A DNA stretch of 46,932 nucleotides from Euryarchaeota archaeon UBA550 (GTDB taxonomy: Archaea; Thermoplasmatota; Poseidoniia; Poseidoniales; Poseidoniaceae): NCBI GenBank assembly GCA_002506705.1, contig DAYA01000055.1, positions 1-46,932 on the forward strand, in the 5' to 3' direction. The notes below the pieces were generated by a model. The model did not search any database. It had not been told where the DNA came from and was given only the letters and a program-made list of their open reading frames with translations. Made by a program: the position numbers and the translations under genes. Numbering within the stretch: position 1 is the stretch's first letter; every line of letters starts with the position of its first letter. This document shows positions 1 through 8,314 of the stretch, piece by piece.

Positions 1-65
1 AATGTCTGTCACTGTGCCCCTCTTCCTTCCCTCGGAAGAATCCCCGCAGTCGCCTAGCGACAAAT
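1..65. other. Window edge, unassigned; possible 3' end of an upstream gene
   Basis: Nothing here is convincingly coding. One plus-strand frame stays open from the edge to a TAG at 65-67 (last residues SPSDK), placing a stop right at the following terminator-like hairpin, as expected for the tail of an off-window gene. Two small perfect stems are also present: 21-26 with 34-39 around a 7-nt loop, and GTCGC-CTA-GCGAC at 49-61. A structured RNA end is therefore equally possible. Too little is visible to choose. Confidence 0.25.
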
Positions 66-101
66 AGGCCGTGTTCCGCAAAGAGCGGAATGCGGCCTTT
101 T
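66..101 (+). terminator. Hairpin plus T-run, probable intrinsic-type terminator before aIF6
   Basis: A 14-bp stem (66-79 with 85-98) is complete if two G-U pairs are allowed. The loop is AAAGA (80-84) and TTT follows at 99-101. It directly follows a possible stop codon at 65-67 and precedes the aIF6 promoter region, which fits a terminator for the off-window upstream gene. Archaeal termination usually depends mostly on the U-tract, so the long stem is more bacterial-looking; an RNA-processing or 3'-end stabilising role is the alternative. Confidence 0.5.
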
Positions 102-103
102 CC

Positions 104-133
104 AATTTTTATCAACACAAGTTCCGAAGGAAC
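104..133 (+). promoter_or_regulatory. Putative aIF6 promoter and small dyad
   Basis: The AT-rich AATTTTTATC at 104-113 is a plausible TATA element, giving a start near 135-140 and a leader of about 30 nt. GTTCC-GAA-GGAAC (121-133) is a perfect dyad between that element and the predicted start. The gene has a good ribosome-binding site, GAGAGGTGA, six bases before its ATG. The promoter assignment rests on position and composition only. Confidence 0.35.
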
Positions 134-168
134 CATACACAAGAGAACATACAGAGAGGTGAAAGCGT

Positions 169-831
169 ATGCCAATCACAACAAGTGACGTTCTCGGTTC
201 AGACCAGGTTGGAATTTACTTGGCTGTTTGCGGCAACGTTGTTTTCCATCCACATGAACTCAACGATGAGGCATTGAATAGGATTGATGAGTATCTGGGT
301 CTCGAAAGGCATCCACTTTCGATTGGTGGATCAACGCTTGTTGGTGCATTGGTTACTGGCAATTCAAAGGGGTTAGCTGTAGCAGATATTGCAACTGAAT
401 CTGATATCGATGTACTAACATCCTTTGGTGATGTTGTCGTCATGGAGGGTGGAGTCAACACCGCAGGAAATTTACTACTCTGCAATGAGCATGGTGCGAT
501 TGCTTCCCCTGCTATACCAGAAGAAGGCGTTGAAATTATTTCTGAAGTCTTCGGTATTCCTGTAGCGGTATCGTCTATCGCAGGAGAGGATGTAGTTGGT
601 TCACTAGGAGTCGCAAATGACCATGGAGTTCTTCTACATCCGGATGTATTGCCCGATGAGGTTCTAGTTATCGAGGAAGTACTCGGAGTCTCTCCAATGG
701 TTGGAACAGTCGCTTTTGGCTCTCCATACGTTGGTGCAGGCCTTGCAGCATCCAATAAAGGGGCTATTGCAGGAAGAGAAACGACCGGTCCAGAATTGAA
801 CCGTGTTGAGGATGCGCTCGGATTAATCTGA
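169..831 (+). CDS. eif6: Translation initiation factor 6 (aIF6/eIF6)
   Basis: This is the archaeal homologue of eIF6, the anti-association factor that binds the large ribosomal subunit at the L23/L24/L14 face and blocks premature joining with the small subunit. The 220-aa length is that of the family (about 220-245 aa). The five-fold pseudo-symmetric repeat is visible as recurring VVFHPHEL, LLCNEHGAI, GVLLHPDVL and GAIAG segments. The start is fixed by GGTGA six bases upstream of ATG. In many archaea eif6 follows rpl39e and rpl31e; those genes are not visible here and would have to lie off-window. A 47-bp gap to purC with no obvious terminator suggests possible co-transcription. Confidence 0.95.
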   Translation: MPITTSDVLGSDQVGIYLAVCGNVVFHPHELNDEALNRIDEYLGLERHPLSIGGSTLVGALVTGNSKGLAVADIATESDIDVLTSFGDVVVMEGGVNTAGNLLLCNEHGAIASPAIPEEGVEIISEVFGIPVAVSSIAGEDVVGSLGVANDHGVLLHPDVLPDEVLVIEEVLGVSPMVGTVAFGSPYVGAGLAASNKGAIAGRETTGPELNRVEDALGLI

Positions 832-878
832 TTTCCCAGCAATAATGTTGAAAGACGTTATTGGCAGGGATATGTCTC

Positions 879-1790
879 ATGGGCGAATGTCTCTATGCAG
901 GTAAAGTGAAAGAAGTCTGGTCTACAGATGACCCTGATATTCTTGAATTCCGTTATACAAACCAAATCTCAGTATTTGATCAGATTATCCCATCCTTAAT
1001 TCCTAGGAAGGGTGAATCATTGAACAGAACTACCACACACTGGTTTGAATTGGTGGAAAAGGAAGGAATCTGTAGAACTCACGTTGTAGAAAGGAACGCT
1101 CCCGACCGATGTCTTGTTAGAAGAGTAGACATTTACCGTGAGCCAGGAACTACTCCAAGAGATGGTGAATGGGTGTTCGTACCGTTGGAGATTGTTTGCC
1201 GACACTACCTTGCAGGATCAGGTTGGAGAAGGTACAAGCGTGGAGAATTGACTGCGGAGGAACTTGGTTTCGAAGCAGGAACAGAACTCGAGGAGGGCGT
1301 AAAATTACCAAAGCCATGCGTTGAGGTAACTACCAAATTCGAAGCATATGATCGCCTAATCGACAGGAAAGAGGCTCTTGAAATCGCAAACATAACTGGT
1401 GAAGAACTTGATTCACTAATTGATGTAGTTTTGAAAGTTGATGAATTGATTGAAAGAGAGGCGTTAAAGCGTGGTCTAATCCATGTAGATGGTAAGAAAG
1501 AGTTTGCACTAGGCCCAGGAAGAGTTCCTGTGCTTGTCGATTCATTTGGTACTCTTGATGAGGACCGTTGGTGGGATGCTGAAGAATATGATAAAGGCAA
1601 CATTGTCCAACTTTCCAAGGAATTTGTAAGGCAACACTACATTTCAACCGGACATCAAGAAGAATTGAGGTTGGCTAGAGAAGCTGGAACTGAAGACCCC
1701 CCAATTCCTGCTCTGCCACAACAGGTAATCGACGATACAGCTGCACTTTATGCATCAATGTATGAGAGATTGACCGGTATGGAATTCTGA
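879..1790 (+). CDS. purC: Phosphoribosylaminoimidazole-succinocarboxamide synthase
   Basis: SAICAR synthetase catalyses the ATP-dependent joining of CAIR and aspartate in de novo purine synthesis; it is cytosolic. The N-terminus has the family ATP-grip signature YAGKVKEVW with SVFDQIIP and KGESLNRTT, followed by LVRRVDIYREPG and LAGSGWRRYKRGE; the C-terminal half contains VLVDSFGTLDEDRWW. The 303-aa length matches long archaeal/eukaryote-like PurC rather than the 235-aa bacterial form. A TTG at 861 could extend it by six residues, but the ATG at 879 starts just before the conserved core and is preferred; no strong ribosome-binding site is visible for either. It abuts the convergent unknown gene with no gap. 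Confidence 0.93.
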   Translation: MGECLYAGKVKEVWSTDDPDILEFRYTNQISVFDQIIPSLIPRKGESLNRTTTHWFELVEKEGICRTHVVERNAPDRCLVRRVDIYREPGTTPRDGEWVFVPLEIVCRHYLAGSGWRRYKRGELTAEELGFEAGTELEEGVKLPKPCVEVTTKFEAYDRLIDRKEALEIANITGEELDSLIDVVLKVDELIEREALKRGLIHVDGKKEFALGPGRVPVLVDSFGTLDEDRWWDAEEYDKGNIVQLSKEFVRQHYISTGHQEELRLAREAGTEDPPIPALPQQVIDDTAALYASMYERLTGMEF

Positions 1791-2426
1791 TCAATTGTGA
1801 ACTCGGAAAACAACTCCGCAGAATCTTTTTTCTGCCGCTCGAAGCAAAGCAACTAGATGTTTAGCTGCGTCTTGGCAACCACCGTCAAGTGGTTCATCTG
1901 CTGACGGCATCCAACACTTTGATGTCAATGCCTTTCGTAGTGATGTAACTTCTTCTGCCGTCAACCACCCTCTCATTTCTAGTCTCCCAAAACCGCTTTC
2001 CATACTAGTCCCTGACATTCTTGAGGCGAGTTTTTCCATCAGTTCACTTAATTCTTCCAAAGTGTCAGGTTTTCTACGTGAATCTCTTATCCAGTCCCTA
2101 AGATAAGATATTGGAGAACCATCTCCGTACGGAAATCTCCCGAATCTTTCCCTTGAAAGTCCCGCTTCCAAAGGCATTGGTTGGCCAACGGGTGTGAGGT
2201 GTATGCAAGATAGGAAAAACAAATTAGCATCATCCCATGTAATAGAATCACGCTTTTCAGGAGACTCTAGGCCTTGAGAAGTAAGTCGTTGTTCTAAGTC
2301 CTCATCATTCGATACTAGTTCTGTCCAATCCCCTCCAGTTAGTGCTTCAAAGGTTGGTATAAGTCTCTTTGAAACCATAGGGTCCAGTGTGAAAAATGCT
2401 GTAGTGGCATCGAACGCTTCCTCCAT
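1791..2426 (-). CDS. Hypothetical protein, 211 aa
   Basis: I do not recognise a family. The product is soluble and acidic overall, with no signal peptide or membrane segment. The N-terminal half has scattered aromatic and acidic residues; the middle has a predicted helix rich in Glu/Leu (residues about 118-140, TLEELSELMEKLASRM), and the C-terminus contains a CQDAAKHLVALLRAAEKRF helix. It lies 31 bp downstream of the giant FG-GAP surface protein on the same strand, so it is probably co-transcribed with it and could be a cytoplasmic partner, but that is only positional inference. Its stop touches the purC stop on the opposite strand. Confidence 0.7.
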   Translation of the reverse strand: MEEAFDATTAFFTLDPMVSKRLIPTFEALTGGDWTELVSNDEDLEQRLTSQGLESPEKRDSITWDDANLFFLSCIHLTPVGQPMPLEAGLSRERFGRFPYGDGSPISYLRDWIRDSRRKPDTLEELSELMEKLASRMSGTSMESGFGRLEMRGWLTAEEVTSLRKALTSKCWMPSADEPLDGGCQDAAKHLVALLRAAEKRFCGVVFRVHN

Positions 2427-2457
2427 GTTGAAGCCGAGCAGTCAGTTACGGATGAAG

Positions 2458-5400
2458 TCAACGGTCTTTCAAGAACGAGTCCAAACGCTTGGATAATTCG
2501 TCTCTAGAGTTATCTTTCTCTCCTGAGTCTGTAGCCATTTCTTTACGGAGTGCAGATAGTCGCCCGCTCGCAGTGCTGTCATCAATGTCAATGACTTCTT
2601 CTTCTGGTTCAACAACCAAGTCATTTTCTTGGTCTATTTTTTCGACTGCGATATTATTGGCGGTGTTCTCGGCCTCTTGGTCAAATGACATGTCATCGAA
2701 ACTCATGTCATCAATCGAAATCTCATCCTGTACCAATTGTACTTCTTCCTTCTTTTCAACCACCGGTTTAGGTTGTTGATTAGAGCTAGGTAATTTCTTT
2801 TCAACAGATTCTTGATCGTTCCTATTGAAGTTTAGAACTCCAGCAAAGAACGCAACAACTAGCATAAGCAAAGCGATGCCTATCGTCCAGTATACATCTG
2901 AAGAGCCATATGTCACAACGGGTAGGTTGCTAGCATATACTGTCATTGAGTCATCAGCAGGATTATCATCGACATCCCATGGAGCAAGGCAAGATATTGT
3001 TGCAGAAACCTCTGCACCATCACCAATCTCACTGGGCCTCTCTAAACTTACACCCGGGGCATATACGCTGCCAAACACATCAATTGCAATATTTTTCTCC
3101 CAATCCCCATCTACAACTTCAATCTTCAGTTGACATACCGAACCTTCCATCATCTGATATCCTGAACGGTCAATTCCTACTTCGACGAAATTATCGTTGA
3201 CCACTAGTGAAGAAACACGTACATTCCATCCACTTTGTCTTGCAACGTGAGTGGTGGTTTCGGAGTATAGTTGAAGGCCGTTGGAATCAATAATTAGGAT
3301 TTCAACTGAAACAATTCCTGGCTCAGGGTCCCAGTTAGTTGTTGACAAGTTTACAATGCTCGATTCATTCGCAGAAAGTCGTATTGTACGAGAATCAAGA
3401 ATCTCTCCACGACTTGTCTTAACCCAAGCGTTAGCAACGAGCTCGTGGTCAAGATTTGCTGTTATGGTGCAACTAGTCCAAGTCTTCGAGATTGACTCGA
3501 TTCCAAGCAAGTCAAGATTTCCAAATGCACTGTCACAGTTCGCAGAGTGAACAGGCGCGGGAATTCCGACAAGATGTAGCTGCATTCCATTGTGTGTAGT
3601 GTTTGATCTCGAATCAGGTAGAGGAACTAGAGACGATAGAATTCCGTCGGTTTCCGAGTTAGTTGTAATTGTAACTTTCTCGCCAGTCCTACCAGTATGA
3701 ACAGGGCTGGAAACTAAGACAGTATCACTTTCGTTTACTGTAATGGAGTGGGTAATCGTTCCAAGTATTGGATGAATCAACTCAATTTCTAATTGAATGT
3801 TCACACCGTTCCACGAGTTTGCGGGTGTAATTTGAAGTGGAACTCCCTTGATCTCAGAAGGTGCTACGACAATAACCTCGTCTCCGTTTAACGTCCAGCC
3901 ACTTGGTAAGTTGTTCAGGTTTAGTTCCATGATTGCAACATCATTCCCAGTGTTTTCTATCCAGGCAGTTGGCCAAGAGGAAACACCTTCTCTTACCTTC
4001 CAACTACCTTTGGAATCGACAATGATTCCTGGAACAGAGCCAATTCTTATCGGAACTTGTTCTACTACCTTCCCACTTCCGTCTCCATTAGAGATTTGTA
4101 TGCTTACAACACCCACCTCTCCAGCAATCGAGTCATCTGGTGGATACACTGTAATGTTGAATGAACCTGTAGTGCCGGGTTCTACTGTCGGACCAGATGT
4201 TGGTAAACTAACATTCCAGCCATCTCCTGCTTTCACGAAATATGGCTCTGCTGGTGCATTTCCTATTTGTTCAACTGTCAGTTGAATTTCTCCACCGTCT
4301 GGTGAAATCTCAAGTGATGTGTCAGATAAGTCGATTTTCCAACCCGCTACCTGTAAAACTTCAATCTGAATCAAAACGTCGTATTCGATATCATAGCCTT
4401 CCGAAGATGTGGCAAGTGTAAGATTGGCAATTGTTCCTGCCCATGCATTTGTTGGGATATTTAACTCGAACAGCACAGTTTCATTATCCATTATTTCTAA
4501 TCTTGAGGAATTGATTTGTTCTGCGGACCATGTCGAGGTATCATTTCCTTGTCTAGATATCTCAAATTGAGGAGCAAGAGTCAGTAAATCGTCAGAGTTT
4601 CCTGTATTGGTTAAATCGATAGTCAAATCCAGAACCTGACCAGGTGTTACTTGATGTGATAGTCCTTCTTGAACGATAATGTCCCATCTGTGGTCGGGTC
4701 TAACTTGTACGGTGATGTTGGTTTGCACTCCAACACTTGAATTACCGATGCTATCCCAATCAAAGATAAGTTGGAATGTTTCTCTTGCGGGTATGTCGTC
4801 AGGTAGAGTTACCCAGACAGGGACCATACTAATTCCTCCCGCTCCCAGTGTGCGAATCGGATTAGTAATCTCAAAAGTAGCATTGGGTGCCTGTGAAAGA
4901 TTTCCTGCTAATGTACTTCCGCTAAGTTGGAATGTGTCTTCTCCATTTCCGGGGTTTTCCAATCGAAGGATTAGTTTGGTTCTCTCACTAACATTGAGTA
5001 CTGAACCATCATCGGGACTGACAACCTCTGCTGCAGCTCTGAATACTTGCAATACGTGTAATGAAATCGACAAGTCAGAATTTACTGAGTTGCTTTCACT
5101 TTGGTTGAAGAAATGGCGCATAGGTGGAGCATCGAATGGCAAATCGAGATGGAGTTGTCCATTTTGACCACTCATCTCCAGCATTGTTCCATTGATAGAT
5201 AGGTCACCACTTGCGCTCCAATTCCAGCCTACCTTTAGCATCCCTGCAGATGACATATCCCACGATTTAGTTGTGCCATCGTTATTTGTCTCTACATCCC
5301 ATACTAAGCCTTGGGTTGGTACGGTGCGGATGTGAGGAATATCTGAAGCGGTATTACTTGCAAAAATTGTGACATCAAAATCTTCGCATATTTCTTCGAC

Positions 5401-8031
5401 TCCCGAACCTATGCACAAAGTTAGAGTTGTGGAGGTTGAATCTCCTGGTTGCTTAGAAGATGGGACTTCTACTTCGATGAGATATTGCTTAGTTTCACTT
5501 GGTCCAAGCTCTATACCAAACTGAGTATCTCCCGTGTAATCGACAATCGTTGTGCTTGTACTCCATGTGTTTGAGGACCACTGCATCTCCGTGGTTTCCT
5601 GTGCATTACCAACATTCTCCACCATCATCCAAACGTGCGCTACATCACCCGGGCGACCATATCCTATGCCACTGGGAAGTCCAGTTGAACCTTGCAAGGA
5701 AAGCCCTCTAGTCCGCTCTACTTCAAGAGGTAAAGTCGCTGTTGTAGAAACGGAGTTGTCCTGGTCGAGTGTGAGCGTTAAAGGTATGAGCGCATCATCA
5801 GATCCCACCGCATCCAGGGGCACAGAGAATTCAAACTCAATTTCTGCGCTCTCTCCAGATTCAAGATTGACTGAGAGGTCAGCGGAGTTATTGGGATAAA
5901 ATGACCATCCATTGGGTAGATTTGAATCATCATAAGTTAATGTCCACAGGGCACTTCTACTTCCTGTATTTGAGACGGTTATGTTGACGCTCTGTGTATC
6001 TCCGGGTAAGGCTCGGGAAATCTCGCTGGGAACCTGAATCTGAGCGACATATGGTTCAAGTACAACCATTGTAGATGTAAATTGATCATTGTCAGTTCTA
6101 GTTTGTGTTAGATTCTCATCAATGTCCAACACTAACTCTACTTCATGAACTCCTAATGTAGCTTCGATATCAACACTAAATGTGATTGGACCGCCTTCAC
6201 CTGAAGGAGCAACAGGCTCCACAATATCGACTCGGTGACGCTTTATTTCAACGCCATCCATCATCAGAACTGCAGTTACAGGTTCATCAGTGTCAAGAAT
6301 TCCTATGTTGGAATATTGCCCCGATATGGTGACCATCTCTCCAGGGTCGGGGTCAATTGGAGTGAAGCCGATGCCTCTTCCATCGGCAAGTGGTGCCAAG
6401 TCTGGTTTCCCTTCACTCACTAGCATGTCGCCTATTAGAATGTCGAGGTAGCCATCACCATCCAAATCCGCAATTGCAGGTGATGCCCATGTACGGTGAG
6501 GTAGGTCAATTGCAGAAGACCAGCCAGTGCCGATATCAGCGGATATTCCAGTAGTGCCATCAAATGCGAACAGCCTCTCCCCGTAGGCAACTAGTAATTC
6601 TGGCTCGTCCTCACCATCTAAGTCAATCGATATCGGAGAAGAAATAGCGACTTCGCCCTCATTGTCATTGCCGCTTCCACTTTGGAGAACTCTTGACCAC
6701 TCTCTGTACGGGGGGTCTATCGTAACGTCTTGACAACCCGCTAATCCATCTCTATCGGTGGTCCCTGCGCCAGTAGAGTACCAAGTAACCCAACATACTC
6801 TGTCTGTGATTCCATCGCCAGTAGTATCAACGGGAACAGGCTCGGTGTCAGCGTAGCCATTCTTTGCTCTAAATCTCCAAATCTCGTCAGTGCTAGTTAG
6901 TTCCATTCCTACGTATTGAGCGCCCTGGCCATCATCTGCACCGTTGCTGTCGGATGGAAGTGTCAATATCATTTCAGGGGCAGCGTCGTTATCCAGTTGG
7001 GTTACAACAGGTCCTGGTAATCTGATTCGAGGAGTGTCAGAATCACTATCGGTCCCCTGCACTGAAACCCTTTCCCAATCTAGCGAACCTGTCGGTCCAT
7101 CAATTCTCCAAATCCAGAAATTTCCACTGTTCTCATCAACAGTAGTGAGTACTACAGAACCACTGCTATCATCTAATGCTGCAAACGCAGGGTCTGATGG
7201 ATGGGAGCCTCGGTCCAATGCGACTGTCCAGTCTGCTTCAGGTGATTGTAATCCTAGAGGTAGAGCAACAACGGTTGGTTCATCGTTTGTTGTATCTACG
7301 GCAGCTATTACTAATTCGGGAGTTCCGTCCAGAGAGAGGTCCGCTAGGAGAGGTTGAGTTACAGATTCGGGAGCCGTCCAAAAGTGAGCATTAGGGATCC
7401 CTATTCGTAAGTCAGCGTCTGACCATGACCAAAGTTTCTCGTTCGAATGTCCTGAAACACTCCACCCTGATTCATCACAGGAGATTTCTGGCGCCCATAG
7501 GTCAACTTCCAAAGCACTATCCGTATCGTAAACTACAGCTATTTCAGGCTTTGAATCACCATTGACATCAACGATAACAGGGGTGGAACGGATGACGTCT
7601 ACATCACCCAGATTTACCTCCCACGTAATTTTGGCAGTATCGCCCTCAATAATTGCTAATCTTCGCTCTACTCCATCGGTGTAGGTGAGCACTGCGAATA
7701 GATGACCTTCACCACACCTTTCTTTCGCCCCGAGAGGCGAACTGATTGATTCGGAGAAGTCCCCAACCGCAACTCCGTAACCGTCAGCACCCAAGCCAGA
7801 GTCAAAGGCCACCCAATTGATAGCAGGAGTTTCAATAGTGGTCAAACCAGTGGTTCCATGAGCAGGAAGTGTTCTGGTGTGGCCGGGGTCTCTGCCGTAT
7901 TGTGCCCAAGGCTGAGTAAGCGGGTCCCACGCATCTGAATTACTCTCATCAGCGATAGTTGGCGCAGGTATCACAACGATAGAGGTTAGTAAAATCAGAA
8001 GCATCAGAAGCGCTCTTGATTGCTTACGCAC
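2458..8031 (-). CDS. Giant membrane-anchored surface protein with FG-GAP propeller and CARDB/NEW3-like repeats
   Basis: The product (about 1857 aa) starts with a Sec signal peptide (hydrophobic LLMLLILLTSIVVIPAP, cleavage near TIADES). Residues about 90-560 hold at least six FG-GAP/VCBS calcium-binding loops of the D-x-D/N-G-D type (VDVNGDSKPEI, TTGDGITD, LDGDGYLDILIGD), predicting an extracellular beta-propeller. A CARDB-like domain follows (about 570-680), then many NEW3/Ig-like beta repeats (for example VNITVSNTG). One transmembrane helix (about 1713-1734) precedes a 120-aa acidic cytoplasmic tail with a short repeat, DDMSFDDMSFD. The architecture predicts a type I cell-surface adhesin or organising protein. 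The GTG at 8031 is preferred because GGTGA lies five bases upstream; a GTG at 8040 would add three residues. Confidence 0.85.
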   Translation of the reverse strand: MRKQSRALLMLLILLTSIVVIPAPTIADESNSDAWDPLTQPWAQYGRDPGHTRTLPAHGTTGLTTIETPAINWVAFDSGLGADGYGVAVGDFSESISSPLGAKERCGEGHLFAVLTYTDGVERRLAIIEGDTAKITWEVNLGDVDVIRSTPVIVDVNGDSKPEIAVVYDTDSALEVDLWAPEISCDESGWSVSGHSNEKLWSWSDADLRIGIPNAHFWTAPESVTQPLLADLSLDGTPELVIAAVDTTNDEPTVVALPLGLQSPEADWTVALDRGSHPSDPAFAALDDSSGSVVLTTVDENSGNFWIWRIDGPTGSLDWERVSVQGTDSDSDTPRIRLPGPVVTQLDNDAAPEMILTLPSDSNGADDGQGAQYVGMELTSTDEIWRFRAKNGYADTEPVPVDTTGDGITDRVCWVTWYSTGAGTTDRDGLAGCQDVTIDPPYREWSRVLQSGSGNDNEGEVAISSPISIDLDGEDEPELLVAYGERLFAFDGTTGISADIGTGWSSAIDLPHRTWASPAIADLDGDGYLDILIGDMLVSEGKPDLAPLADGRGIGFTPIDPDPGEMVTISGQYSNIGILDTDEPVTAVLMMDGVEIKRHRVDIVEPVAPSGEGGPITFSVDIEATLGVHEVELVLDIDENLTQTRTDNDQFTSTMVVLEPYVAQIQVPSEISRALPGDTQSVNITVSNTGSRSALWTLTYDDSNLPNGWSFYPNNSADLSVNLESGESAEIEFEFSVPLDAVGSDDALIPLTLTLDQDNSVSTTATLPLEVERTRGLSLQGSTGLPSGIGYGRPGDVAHVWMMVENVGNAQETTEMQWSSNTWSTSTTIVDYTGDTQFGIELGPSETKQYLIEVEVPSSKQPGDSTSTTLTLCIGSGVEEICEDFDVTIFASNTASDIPHIRTVPTQGLVWDVETNNDGTTKSWDMSSAGMLKVGWNWSASGDLSINGTMLEMSGQNGQLHLDLPFDAPPMRHFFNQSESNSVNSDLSISLHVLQVFRAAAEVVSPDDGSVLNVSERTKLILRLENPGNGEDTFQLSGSTLAGNLSQAPNATFEITNPIRTLGAGGISMVPVWVTLPDDIPARETFQLIFDWDSIGNSSVGVQTNITVQVRPDHRWDIIVQEGLSHQVTPGQVLDLTIDLTNTGNSDDLLTLAPQFEISRQGNDTSTWSAEQINSSRLEIMDNETVLFELNIPTNAWAGTIANLTLATSSEGYDIEYDVLIQIEVLQVAGWKIDLSDTSLEISPDGGEIQLTVEQIGNAPAEPYFVKAGDGWNVSLPTSGPTVEPGTTGSFNITVYPPDDSIAGEVGVVSIQISNGDGSGKVVEQVPIRIGSVPGIIVDSKGSWKVREGVSSWPTAWIENTGNDVAIMELNLNNLPSGWTLNGDEVIVVAPSEIKGVPLQITPANSWNGVNIQLEIELIHPILGTITHSITVNESDTVLVSSPVHTGRTGEKVTITTNSETDGILSSLVPLPDSRSNTTHNGMQLHLVGIPAPVHSANCDSAFGNLDLLGIESISKTWTSCTITANLDHELVANAWVKTSRGEILDSRTIRLSANESSIVNLSTTNWDPEPGIVSVEILIIDSNGLQLYSETTTHVARQSGWNVRVSSLVVNDNFVEVGIDRSGYQMMEGSVCQLKIEVVDGDWEKNIAIDVFGSVYAPGVSLERPSEIGDGAEVSATISCLAPWDVDDNPADDSMTVYASNLPVVTYGSSDVYWTIGIALLMLVVAFFAGVLNFNRNDQESVEKKLPSSNQQPKPVVEKKEEVQLVQDEISIDDMSFDDMSFDQEAENTANNIAVEKIDQENDLVVEPEEEVIDIDDSTASGRLSALRKEMATDSGEKDNSRDELSKRLDSFLKDR

Positions 8032-8077
8032 TAACCTCACCGTTCATTAGTGGGTCATTTGAGGTAGTTAGGGCTTT

Positions 8078-8092
8078 GGGCCCTACGGGCCC
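8078..8092. repeat. 15-bp dyad GGGCCC-GTA-GGGCCC (minus-strand reading), candidate operator/leader hairpin
   Basis: A perfect 6-bp inverted repeat around a 3-nt centre, 47-61 bp upstream of the giant surface-protein start. A possible minus-strand TATA-like element (8103-8115) would put the transcription start near 8085, inside the dyad. The same motif, with an A-T pair replacing one G-C pair, lies upstream of the second giant surface gene (17904-17918). It could act as a DNA operator or as a 5'-leader RNA hairpin. Confidence 0.5.
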
Positions 8093-8100
8093 ATTAGAAA

Positions 8101-8112
8101 CCGAAAAATATA
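8101..8112 (+). promoter_or_regulatory. Predicted BRE/TATA promoter for the rpo7 operon
   Basis: CCGAAAAATATA combines a BRE-like CCGAA with an A/T-rich TATA core. The same CCGAA-led arrangement precedes the tRNA-Thr gene (17735-17750) and the 59-aa gene (24493-24508). Transcription would begin near 8135, giving a leader of about 180 nt before rpo7. A second possible TATA, AATTATAC (8149-8156), would start about 40 nt further down. Confidence 0.45.
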
Positions 8113-8160
8113 GCGTATTTTGGCAGCCAAGTAAGGCGCTATGGTGCAATTATACACCTC

Positions 8161-8277
8161 GTTGGCTGTAGTATCATTCAAATAGGGGTCGTTGGTGGCG
8201 TAAACGACTTCGGTCACACTTCTCTCCCGAGGCACAGCCAATGAAGGACGGATGAGGCACTCACCTCACTCGTCCTT
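8161..8277 (+). promoter_or_regulatory. Structured 5' leader of the rpo7-spt4-rps24e-rps27ae operon
   Basis: Several consecutive stems are visible. GTTGGCTGT (8161-8169) pairs with ACAGCCAAT (8234-8242), closing a domain that contains GTCGTT/AACGAC (8188-8193 with 8203-8208) and TCGG/CCGA (8210-8213 with 8227-8230). Just downstream is a long hairpin, AAGGACG/CGTCCTT plus TGAGG/CCTCA (8244-8277). TTGGCTG (8162-8168) is also complementary to an upstream copy of CAGCCAA (8124-8130), so two mutually exclusive folds can be drawn. No known riboswitch, SRP RNA or RNase P signature was recognised. Confidence 0.45.
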
Positions 8278-8314
8278 TGGTAGTGAATTGGAAGAGGAAA
8301 AAAGAGGTGAAAAA

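Noticed and set aside
1..65. Possible end of an RNase P or SRP RNA
   Set aside because: Small stems are present, but none of the conserved motifs of either RNA could be recognised on either strand.
71..277. Open frame overlapping the aIF6 start
   Set aside because: It begins inside the hairpin terminator, overlaps aIF6 in another frame and has no protein-like pattern or ribosome-binding site.
840..863. CAATAA/TTATTG hairpin between aIF6 and purC as a terminator
   Set aside because: Only 6 A/T-rich pairs around a 12-nt loop and no T-run; too weak to call.
861..878. Upstream TTG start for purC
   Set aside because: It adds six residues before the conserved N-terminal strand with no ribosome-binding site; the ATG at 879 suffices.
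2458..8040. Long plus-strand open frames inside the first giant gene
   Set aside because: They are antisense shadows of a single unbroken 1.86-kaa frame with clear domain structure.
8121..8242. A tRNA or known riboswitch in the rpo7 leader
   Set aside because: No T-arm, CCA or anticodon arm of proper size, and no recognised riboswitch core; kept only as an unnamed structured leader.
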